NCBI GenBank assembly: GCA_024228115.1 | Contig: JAAETT010000376.1 | Span: 1-32,700, forward strand | Direction: 5' to 3' | From: a bacterium | GTDB lineage: Bacteria > Myxococcota_A > UBA9160 > UBA6930 | Length of the DNA stretch: 32,700 nucleotides | Shown: piece by piece, positions 8,756-15,316 of the stretch | Position numbering within the stretch: position 1 is the first letter of the stretch | Layout of the letters: every line of letters starts with the position of its first letter | The notes under the pieces: generated by a model | Seen by the model: only the letters and a program-made list of their open reading frames with translations | Databases searched by the model: none | Told to the model about the DNA's origin: nothing | Position numbers and translations under genes: made by a program

Positions 8756-10285
8756 TTATTCGACAGGTACGGTGAGGCTAGGCTTGTAGCCCCCGCCTTC
8801 AAGGCCCTCGAAGTCGAACTCGTACAGGGTGATGTGTCCGCCGCCCTTGGCGAGCTGGCCGAGCATGAACATCAACGCGTTCGGCGCGGCGGCAAAGATG
8901 TGAAGTCGCGCCGCGCGTTCGCGGATCGAGCGAGCCTTCAGGCGGCGGGCGAGTTCGTCAGCGATTGCGATTGCGTGGTTCGAGTCGCGAACCGCGCTTT
9001 GGCCGGTCCCTTCGCGGGGTTGGGCGGCGATGATGCGGCCGATCCCCGGGGACGATTCCGTTAGGAACTGCTCGACGTCGGGCGTGACGTCGTGGGTGAT
9101 GCCGAGGGCAAGGGCTACGTCGTCGCCTTCGCCAGCCGAGATTTCTTGGATCGAGAGGTCCGCGCCTGCTGCTTTGCCGCCGGTGGCCGTTGACCAAACC
9201 TGCACACCGCCTCGAGAGCTTTGCACGAGGCTAATGTCAAGCCCTTGTTTTGCGTCGAGAAGGTAGCCGGCGACAAAGGCGAGGCTGGCGTGAGCATCGA
9301 GGTGTAGCCGAAACACACGGTGTGCAGCCACGATCCGCCGAAAGAACTCGTCCATCCTTGCGTGAACTGAGCCCCAGGACTCGTCAGGGAGAAGGAACCG
9401 TCCGTCGAAGGCGTCGAGAAGACAAAGTAGATCATCCGACTGGTTAGCGAGCTCAACGCCAGGGCGTTTGAAGCTGCGTACTCCGACAGTGTGCGGCGCC
9501 GGTGAGGGAGGCGAGATCTCTGTGGCAAGGCCCGCCTGCTCGCACTCCCTCATGAGCGAATCGGCCGAGAAGTAGTAGGTCCCCTCTTGATGAAGCTTCC
9601 AGATGAGGTCGTCGTACGGTGCCACAGCACCCTCGCCCCTGGTCGCTCGAAGGCCCACGGCCGGGAGTAGGCGGTCGAGCTCGTCTTGGACGCGTCGCAA
9701 GTCTGGAGCCGCAGACCAGATGCGGAGGGGCCGAAGGAGCTCGAAGAGCTCTTGGTCGGACGCAAGCTCGAGGTGCTCGCGCCATCTGGTGCGGAGCTTC
9801 CCCATCGCAGATCGAGCTCCGCCACGCTGAAGGAGCGACATTCGGATTGCTCCGCCCTGACTGTTGTCTACGAGTTTCGCCAACGGGTCGTCGCGGGCGA
9901 CTGGATAGGTCGAGACGAAGTGAAAACGAGCATGGGCCACGCGCTCGCCGAGCTGGTCACGCAGCTTCTGCATGCGGCCAAGAAGCGAAATCGCGGTCGC
10001 TCCAATCTCCGCGGGATTCGTCAGCGTCTCAGCGGTCAGAGCGCCGGTCTGGTCAACATGGAACTTCACCTGAAAGTAGTCGAAGGAAAACAGGTCGCCG
10101 AACTCTCCGCGCTGTGGCTGAGCGTGTTCGATTACAACGTCGTCGAACCCAGGAATGTCGGGGACGTCAAATCCGATTCGCGCGACGGTGCCATCGCGGT
10201 GTAGCAGCGCTGTCGCTGCCTGCAGCCAGAAGAAGCGCGCCTGGTAGTCAAGGCCCGCTTGGATCGGGTCGACGCTTCGGCTCAA
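8756..10285 (-). CDS. cap4: CBASS effector Cap4: endonuclease domain plus SAVED sensor domain
   Basis: This 509-residue protein is the likely killing effector of the CBASS operon. The N-terminal domain (about 1-210) has AGLDYQARFFW, an acidic pair D48-D49 and QVK at 72-74, the DUF4297-type PD-(D/E)XK nuclease pattern. The C-terminal part (about 330-509) fits a SAVED domain, ending in a HIFAAAPNALMFMLGQ block and an LYEFDFE strand. In the family, SAVED binds a cyclic oligonucleotide and activates dsDNA cleavage. The start must be TTG at 10285: an in-frame TAG lies about 45 nt upstream and no other start codon lies between. It is last in the operon, 106 bp beyond cap6. Its stop faces the helicase gene. 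Confidence 0.88.
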   Translation of the reverse strand: MSRSVDPIQAGLDYQARFFWLQAATALLHRDGTVARIGFDVPDIPGFDDVVIEHAQPQRGEFGDLFSFDYFQVKFHVDQTGALTAETLTNPAEIGATAISLLGRMQKLRDQLGERVAHARFHFVSTYPVARDDPLAKLVDNSQGGAIRMSLLQRGGARSAMGKLRTRWREHLELASDQELFELLRPLRIWSAAPDLRRVQDELDRLLPAVGLRATRGEGAVAPYDDLIWKLHQEGTYYFSADSLMRECEQAGLATEISPPSPAPHTVGVRSFKRPGVELANQSDDLLCLLDAFDGRFLLPDESWGSVHARMDEFFRRIVAAHRVFRLHLDAHASLAFVAGYLLDAKQGLDISLVQSSRGGVQVWSTATGGKAAGADLSIQEISAGEGDDVALALGITHDVTPDVEQFLTESSPGIGRIIAAQPREGTGQSAVRDSNHAIAIADELARRLKARSIRERAARLHIFAAAPNALMFMLGQLAKGGGHITLYEFDFEGLEGGGYKPSLTVPVE

Positions 10286-10391
10286 TTCTTCGCACCGTAC
10301 CCCTGCGCCGCCAGATTGGGGCGAACACTAGCAAGGCGCTCCCCGACGGCTCGACGAGGAGAGGGCAGACGTAGAGCTCGCGAACAGCTAC

Positions 10392-11330
10392 TCAAGGGTG
10401 CTCCTCCCGAAACGGCGGCGTTGGCGCCAGGCCGTCGGCGACCGCAAGGGCACGCGTAGGCGTCACAGGGTGATTCGGATATGCGTCGAGGGCGATTGCG
10501 GGCAGCAGGCGCTGGACAAGGTCCGAGAAGGTGAAGCCGTAGTCTCTCCCGTTCTGGCGACCAGTTGCAGCGACGATCGCATCGATCTGCTGCGGGGAGA
10601 AATCTAACGGAGAGAGCGCATTTGCGAGGACTGCCCGTCGCTGGGCTGCGTTGGGCCGCTGGAACGTCAGTACATCGGCCGCGCGGCGTCTCACTGCCGG
10701 GTCAAGAGCACCAAGACGGTTCGTGCACATGATAACCGCTGCGGGCGCCTTGCTGTTGGCGATCCGGTCCACGCCGCGGATGAACGCATTCACCCCTGCG
10801 CGGTCCTCGTGGTGCATTTGCGCGTTCTCCCGCGATTGGGCTAGGGCGTCGGCCTCGTCAACTAGGAGGATGACAGCTCCGCGTGCGGTACCGGAGGAGG
10901 ACATGAGCTTGCGCGCCTCATCGAGTGTGGCGTCGAACGCTGCGGAGAGAAGCTTCGTCATCTCGCCCACTCGCCCTTGACCTCGCGTCGAGAGGCTGAG
11001 CGGTAGGAGGGTGATGTCGATCTTCTCCTGGCGCGCAACCGCATCGCCGATGGTCTCGGCGAGCTCCGTCTTTCCTGAGCCTACGTCGCCTGCGAGGACG
11101 ATTAGCGGGGGACGCGACAAGACCACGTCGAGAAGTGCACCAGCGTGCGCGTGATGCTGTTTGGCCCAAGTCGCGAGACCCTGCGGGTTCACAAGAAGGC
11201 CGAGGATCTTGGTTAGGCGGTCCTTGTGGTCGTCGAGGCCGACAAGGCGCCCAAGCCTCTCCTGGGCGTCGCTGTCGGGAAGGTCGATACGATTCTCGAA
11301 GAGGTCGTCGAAGGAGAGATCGGACGACAT
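10392..11330 (-). CDS. cap6: CBASS Cap6: TRIP13/Pch2-like AAA+ ATPase
   Basis: This 312-residue AAA+ ATPase has Walker A GDVGSGKT (81-88), Walker B with D158-E159, sensor-1 N204 after VIMCT, and an arginine-finger region in LDPAVRRRA. In type III CBASS the TRIP13-like ATPase pulls apart the HORMA-cyclase complex and so switches off signalling; this role is taken from the family and its neighbours. The stop of the HORMA gene overlaps the start as TGATG. ATG 11330 is chosen, and an in-frame GTG at 11333 would add one residue. Position directly after a HORMA gene is strong support over a generic AAA+ assignment. Confidence 0.9.
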   Translation of the reverse strand: MSSDLSFDDLFENRIDLPDSDAQERLGRLVGLDDHKDRLTKILGLLVNPQGLATWAKQHHAHAGALLDVVLSRPPLIVLAGDVGSGKTELAETIGDAVARQEKIDITLLPLSLSTRGQGRVGEMTKLLSAAFDATLDEARKLMSSSGTARGAVILLVDEADALAQSRENAQMHHEDRAGVNAFIRGVDRIANSKAPAAVIMCTNRLGALDPAVRRRAADVLTFQRPNAAQRRAVLANALSPLDFSPQQIDAIVAATGRQNGRDYGFTFSDLVQRLLPAIALDAYPNHPVTPTRALAVADGLAPTPPFREEHP

Positions 11331-11845
11331 CACGAGGCCTTCACGCTTTGCCGATCAAGCGACCGGCCGCCTGCGGAGTAGATTCGATCGGAACGCAGGA
11401 CCCCGTTCACGGCGGGCTCCGGGGCGGATCCGCGCGTGATAGGGAGCTTTGACTCGAAGGTCTGCTGGTCGGCCGAGGAGAGCTGGTCCCATGCCGCGCT
11501 GTAGGTCAAGTAGCTGTAGAACGTGGCGCCGCTCGTATCGGCTCCGGGGCGAACGCGCCCCGGGTCATCATCGTCGGTGGTTGACCCGGCGAGATCGTGC
11601 GCGGTGTACCGGAGCGACGGCTCGATGAACGCTCCATCCCTGCGGAAGCCGTAGGTGACGGTCCCGAGATAGCCCTCCCTGAGGAGCTGAGTGACTTCGT
11701 CTTGGTAGGCGGTGATGGCGGCATCGCTGGGCTGGCCGTAGAAGCGCTGGAGACGTTTGAGGTCCGCCGCGACCTTCGCCGCCATATGTCTGGCGTGGGT
11801 GATCGTGAAGGTATCGGTCTCGGAGAACGTGTAGCTCGTCGTCAT
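11330..11845 (-). CDS. cap7: CBASS Cap7: bacterial HORMA-domain regulator
   Basis: This 171-residue protein starts MTTSYTFSETDTFTITHARH and continues with AADLKRLQRFYGQPSD, matching the bacterial HORMA family-1 N-terminus as I know it. In type III CBASS the HORMA protein closes around a peptide, then binds and activates the cyclase. The middle and C-terminal strands (TVTYGFRRDG, FYSYLTYS) fit the family, but I cannot verify the safety-belt region by eye. ATG at 11845 lies 9 nt after the cyclase stop, and its stop overlaps cap6, so the three genes are co-translated. There is one HORMA gene only, as in CdnC-type rather than two-HORMA operons. Confidence 0.88.
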   Translation of the reverse strand: MTTSYTFSETDTFTITHARHMAAKVAADLKRLQRFYGQPSDAAITAYQDEVTQLLREGYLGTVTYGFRRDGAFIEPSLRYTAHDLAGSTTDDDDPGRVRPGADTSGATFYSYLTYSAAWDQLSSADQQTFESKLPITRGSAPEPAVNGVLRSDRIYSAGGRSLDRQSVKAS

Positions 11846-11854
11846 GGTCGTGTT

Positions 11855-12820
11855 CTATGCCTGGAAGGAGGAGCCGAAGACCTTCTGCCAGTAGTAGACG
11901 GTCTCCTGCTTGGTGGGGGCCGCGAGGGCCGCATCGATGGCGTCACCTGCGTCAAGAGCGGCATCAACGAGCGCATCCGCCTGCGAGGACGTGTAGAGGC
12001 GGCTCACGTTGTTCTTTGCGTTGACCGGGTCGATGATCTGAATGCGCTCCGAGAACGTGCCGCAAGCGGATGGGCTGTAGTAGTCCGAGAACACGAGGCG
12101 TTCGCGCAGGTCGGTTTTTGCGATGTAGGTGAAGAAGTTCTGGAGCGCCTCGGGATAGTCGGAGAAGGCGGAGCCCTGGTCCGAGAGCCTCGCGAGGATG
12201 AGCTCGATCATGAACGACTTCAGGCGGAAGCCTTCGTTCTCGCGCTTGGTCTTGCGTGCCCAGTACTTCACGAGCCGGACAACCTGGGCGAAGTCCTTGT
12301 CATGCTTGCCCTTGCGAGCCCCGACGAACTCCAGGTGCCGTGGGATGCAAGTTTCAAGGAGGGAGCCGTCTTCCTGGCTGACCAGGTTCCCGTACCAGTT
12401 CGGGTCGCCGCTGTACAAGATGGGTACGACGTCGACGTCAAGCCCCGAGGCACGAAACGACACCGTCACGCAGTAGGTCTGAGGCGTGATCTGGTCGGGG
12501 CTGAAGTTTGGGAACGCCGTCCGCAGACGCTCAGCGAGGTAGTCGAGGAGCTTGGCGACCTCCGTGGGGGCGTCGGCGCCTTCGATGTAGCACGCGAGGT
12601 CTATGTCGTTCAGCGATCTGAGCGCGGTCCCCTTCGCGAGGCTCCCCGAGACCAGCATCTTCTTGAGGGAGAAGTCGGGATGCTCCTCGAGGTACGACTC
12701 GAGCTTTTCGCGCAGCCTGCGAGCCTGCGCCCGATGCTCGTTCGCTTTTTCCTGGGGGAGGTTGACCTTATCCTGGGCAAAGGACGCAAGGTCCGCGTGG
12801 TCGACGTGCTGGCGTGCCAA
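11855..12820 (-). CDS. cdnC: CBASS CD-NTase, CdnC-type cyclic oligonucleotide synthase
   Basis: This 321-residue nucleotidyltransferase has the cyclase signature GSLAKGT starting at residue 59, D72-I-D74, and a third metal aspartate in GLDVDVV (D128/D130). Closely similar CdnC enzymes make cyclic tri-adenylate-type signals when activated by a HORMA protein; the product here is not known. The start is TTG at 12820. It gives MARQHVDHADL, which lines up with the CdnC N-terminus as I recall it, and it is preceded by GGAG with 5 nt spacing. A start at 12883 would add 21 residues that look unlike the family. The cyclase leads the operon cdnC-cap7-cap6-cap4. Confidence 0.92.
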   Translation of the reverse strand: MARQHVDHADLASFAQDKVNLPQEKANEHRAQARRLREKLESYLEEHPDFSLKKMLVSGSLAKGTALRSLNDIDLACYIEGADAPTEVAKLLDYLAERLRTAFPNFSPDQITPQTYCVTVSFRASGLDVDVVPILYSGDPNWYGNLVSQEDGSLLETCIPRHLEFVGARKGKHDKDFAQVVRLVKYWARKTKRENEGFRLKSFMIELILARLSDQGSAFSDYPEALQNFFTYIAKTDLRERLVFSDYYSPSACGTFSERIQIIDPVNAKNNVSRLYTSSQADALVDAALDAGDAIDAALAAPTKQETVYYWQKVFGSSFQA

Positions 12821-13144
12821 GGCTGCTCCATCGTGGCCGCGTCGGCCCCGAGGGGATGACGCGGTAGCTGGTTCTGGACGCATAGCCCCCCGGCGTGACG
12901 CATGTGGTCACGCCAAGAAGCTTCGATTTGGGGGGATGCGCCCAGCGTCGCCGGGGACGGAACGGAGCTGGCCTCTCTCACCCTCTGTCGCCGTGGGAGG
13001 CTCACGACCCAGTGTCTCTGTGCACCGAGTGGAGTGTTGTCAAGCCGCGCGTTGGCGGAGGGGAGGAGATCTGCAACTCCATCGGCAACTATCTGAAATT
13101 GATACATGTTTCGGATCAAGACGTTTACTGCGGAATGAGGGCCT
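12821..13144. other. Gene-free stretch upstream of the CBASS operon
   Basis: No credible gene is seen in these 324 bp. It should hold the cdnC promoter on the minus strand. A perfect TTGACA lies at 13038-13043 (minus), but its -10 position reads poorly. The part from about 13085 to 13140 is more AT-rich and has TTGAT/ATCAA as a short inverted pair. It separates the defence island from the sigma-54 activator whose end is cut short at 13145. Confidence 0.5.
12892..12914. promoter_or_regulatory. Perfect 8-bp inverted repeat, candidate operator for CBASS
   Basis: GGCGTGAC at 12892-12899 is mirrored by GTCACGCC at 12907-12914 across 7 nt. It lies about 70-95 nt upstream of the cdnC TTG. The arm length and spacing suit a dimeric repressor or a hairpin in the leader. 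No regulator gene sits in the operon, so any binding protein is unknown. Confidence 0.4.
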
Positions 13145-14383
13145 TTAGTTGTAGAGCCCCTCGCGAGTAATCCCGAGCGCGCGCGCAGTGGCCGCTCGTC
13201 TTCCGTCGTGTCGGTCGAGTGCCTGGCGAAGGAGCCAGGCTTCGGCCTGGGTCAGGCTTTCGCGCAGGGTCGCGCCGCCTTCGAGGCCTTGGCTTTCGAT
13301 CGGGCCGAGGACCTGGTGCAGGCGTGCGGAGAGGCGTTCGGCGGGGATGAGATCCCCGCTCTCGGAGAGGGCGAGGGCACGCTGCATCTCGTTCTCGAGC
13401 TCGCGCACGTTGCCGGGCCAGGGATGGGAGAGGAGCAACCGTTCGGCTTCCGGCCTCAGGTCGCAGCCGATCCGGTTCTCGCGCTTTCCATGCAGGGCGA
13501 GGAAGTGGCGGGCCAGGGGGAGGACGTCTTCGCTGCGGCTGCGAAGCGGCGGAACATCGATCGGGAAGACGGCGAGGCGGTAGAACAGATCTTCGCGGAA
13601 CGCGCCGCGGGCGATTTCGCTGCGGAGATCGCGGTGGGTTGCGGCGAGCACCCGGGCGTCGACGCGTCGGGAGCGGTTTCCGCCGACGGGTCGGATTTCC
13701 CGTTCCTGGAGGACGCGCAGGAGCTTGACCTGGAGGATGGGGGAGGTCTCACCGATTTCGTCGAGGAAGATGGTTCCGCCGCTGGCCTCCTGGAAGAGGC
13801 CGGTCTTCGCGCGGTCGGCCCCGGTGAAGGCGCCCCGAACGTGGCCGAAGAGTTCGCTTTCGAGGAGTGAATCGGGAAAGGCTGCGCAGTTGAGGCCGAC
13901 GAAAGGCCCGTCGGCCCGATCACTTCCGATGTGGATCGAACGCGCGAGCACTTCCTTGCCGGTTCCGGTTTCTCCGGTGAGTAACACGGTGGCATGGGTG
14001 CGCTGGGCGTGGCCCACCAGTTCGAAGGTTCGATGCATCGCGGGGCCGCGACCGATCACATGGGCGAGCCCCGGCGGCCGCGCGGAAGCGGCCGGGCCAT
14101 TATTGTCCGGTTTGCCCAGGTCGGCGGGGGTGGGGTAGGTGCCTGGCGACGAGGTGACGAGCACCCGTCTTGCGCCGGCCTGGAGCAAGCGTCGGACGAC
14201 GCCGTCGCGGGTTTCGTCGGGAGCGTCCATGACGACGGCATGAAAGTCCGGCAGCGGGAGGGAAAGGGCGTCGTCGAGAACCGGGGTCCAGACCAGGTCG
14301 ACGTCGGGAGAAGTAGCCATCGGGCTCTCTTCCAGCCCGTTGGCGGTTCCGATCCACAAGACGGTATGCGGCGTTTCGTTCAT
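13145..14383 (-). CDS. Sigma-54-dependent transcriptional activator (NtrC family), C-terminally shortened
   Basis: This 412-residue bacterial enhancer-binding protein has three parts. Residues 1-85 are a short receiver-like domain with D53 at the expected phosphoacceptor place but no clear N-terminal acidic pair. The AAA+ domain has Walker A GETGTGKE (137-144), GAFTGA (184-189, the sigma-54 contact) and Walker B D208-E209. A Fis-type helix-turn-helix closes the protein. It stops after GITREGLYN, about eight residues before Fis-type domains normally end (usually a K-L-K-R-like tail), so the recognition helix is clipped. ATG 14383 is chosen because GAGGAA precedes it by 7-8 nt and upstream sequence in frame is not protein-like. 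The stop marks the edge of the defence island. Confidence 0.87.
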   Translation of the reverse strand: MNETPHTVLWIGTANGLEESPMATSPDVDLVWTPVLDDALSLPLPDFHAVVMDAPDETRDGVVRRLLQAGARRVLVTSSPGTYPTPADLGKPDNNGPAASARPPGLAHVIGRGPAMHRTFELVGHAQRTHATVLLTGETGTGKEVLARSIHIGSDRADGPFVGLNCAAFPDSLLESELFGHVRGAFTGADRAKTGLFQEASGGTIFLDEIGETSPILQVKLLRVLQEREIRPVGGNRSRRVDARVLAATHRDLRSEIARGAFREDLFYRLAVFPIDVPPLRSRSEDVLPLARHFLALHGKRENRIGCDLRPEAERLLLSHPWPGNVRELENEMQRALALSESGDLIPAERLSARLHQVLGPIESQGLEGGATLRESLTQAEAWLLRQALDRHDGRRAATARALGITREGLYN

Positions 14384-14422
14384 CGGGGATTCCTCGTGAA
14401 GAAGGGACGAACGCCTGGCAAC

Positions 14423-14437
14423 GCAAGCTCCATGCCG
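14423..14437 (-). promoter_or_regulatory. Candidate sigma-54 (-24/-12) promoter of the activator gene
   Basis: Read on the minus strand, CGGCATG-N4-TTGC matches the TGGCACG-N4-TTGC consensus at 9 of 11 defined bases, with the invariant GG and GC correctly spaced. The start site would fall near 14411, about 28 nt before ATG 14383. This suggests autoregulation by the activator it drives. Confidence 0.45.
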
Positions 14438-14503
14438 GGCGCCCGGGGCATGAGGGCGCCGTTCACCTTCGAAACGGCCAACTCTGGCCGGCCGAGGCCG
14501 GCC
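14438..14503. promoter_or_regulatory. Inverted repeats upstream of the sigma-54-type promoter
   Basis: GGCGCCC (14438-14444) mirrors GGGCGCC (14454-14460), and the self-complementary GGCCGGCC occurs twice with 2 nt between (14486-14493 and 14496-14503). The second pair lies about 75-92 nt upstream of the predicted start site and could be an activator site. In such GC-rich DNA chance is a real alternative. Confidence 0.25.
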
Positions 14504-14650
14504 CTGGCCACGCGCGAGCTGTTCGGATTGCGCGGCGGTGTCCGGAGACGACGAACGGGTCAATGGGTGACCGATTCTCGATCCACGAAGGGTGGCCCAG
14601 CGGGCACGCCGGAGAAGCGGCGATGCCCTGATCGCGCAACTGGCGGAGGG

Positions 14651-14666
14651 AGCCCGCCGACGGGCT
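14651..14666 (-). terminator. Short hairpin at the LysM gene stop
   Basis: AGCCCG and CGGGCT form a 6-bp perfect stem around a 4-nt loop that overlaps the TAG stop of the LysM gene. There is no T-tract, so terminator function is weakly supported. Confidence 0.25.
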
Positions 14667-15213
14667 AGGGCAGGGTCAGGATCTGGCCGGGGATGAGCCG
14701 GTCCGGATCCACGATCTGATCGCGATTGGCTTCCAGAATCGCAGCGGTATGCGCGGGCGAGCCGTACTGGTCTCGCGAGATCTGTGTGAGCCAATCGCCC
14801 TCGCGCACGGTGTACTGCCGCGGTCGATCTTCAGAGGGCACAGCCGGAGGAATCGTTACGGGCTCTGGATCAGCTGGCTCACTCGGAGCTGCTGCTTCGG
14901 GCTCGGGCAGTGCGCGCCCAGGAGTCGCGGCCGTTCGATAGGTCGGCGTCTGCAAGGAGTCGTCGGTGTCCGCGTCACGCTGCTCGGGTTCGGCCTTCTT
15001 GGCGGGCATGCCGGGCTCGCGCTGCTCCTCTTCGATCTCGACGATCAACACGTCGGGCCGCTCGCCGGGCGGAAGTGCGGGAGCCGAGACATCCGGTCGG
15101 TGTTCGGGTTGCGGAGAAGCGGGCGGCGCGCTTCGATGGGTGTCGCGCACGCAGGCAACGAATCCGACCATCGCAGCCGCCACGATCACAGCCGTTCTCG
15201 AAGCCGATCGCAC
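14665..15213 (-). CDS. LysM-domain envelope protein, probable lipoprotein
   Basis: This 182-residue protein has a short basic N-terminus, a hydrophobic stretch (about 7-20) and a cysteine at residue 21 in a FVAC context. That is an imperfect lipobox, so lipoprotein sorting is likely but not certain. Residues about 30-130 are a Pro/Glu-rich, low-complexity spacer. The last 50 residues are a LysM domain (YTVREGDWLTQIS ... IVDPDRLIPGQIL), which in known families binds peptidoglycan glycans. The GTG start at 15213 is chosen for its AGGGGGG Shine-Dalgarno and because it places the hydrophobic segment correctly; an ATG at 15270 would add 19 odd residues. It lies downstream of the repeat protein on the same strand. 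Confidence 0.82.
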   Translation of the reverse strand: MRSASRTAVIVAAAMVGFVACVRDTHRSAPPASPQPEHRPDVSAPALPPGERPDVLIVEIEEEQREPGMPAKKAEPEQRDADTDDSLQTPTYRTAATPGRALPEPEAAAPSEPADPEPVTIPPAVPSEDRPRQYTVREGDWLTQISRDQYGSPAHTAAILEANRDQIVDPDRLIPGQILTLP

Positions 15214-15316
15214 GTTCCCCCCTGAGTCCGATGCGCCGCCCTCGACGCGATCACCGCCAATGCGGCGCATCCGCGTTCGGGCATGCTCACCACACTTCCC
15301 AGGCCCCCCTGGAGTG

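Noticed and set aside
8756-10285. NucC-type effector
   Set aside because: NucC is about half this size and has no SAVED domain; the C-terminal blocks here fit SAVED.
11597-12859. Long plus-strand open frame opposite cdnC
   Set aside because: It is antisense to a clear cyclase gene, has no recognisable domain and is typical of GC-rich shadow frames.
13015-13043. Sigma-70 promoter for cdnC using the perfect TTGACA
   Set aside because: The -10 position reads CAGAGA, too poor to call a promoter.
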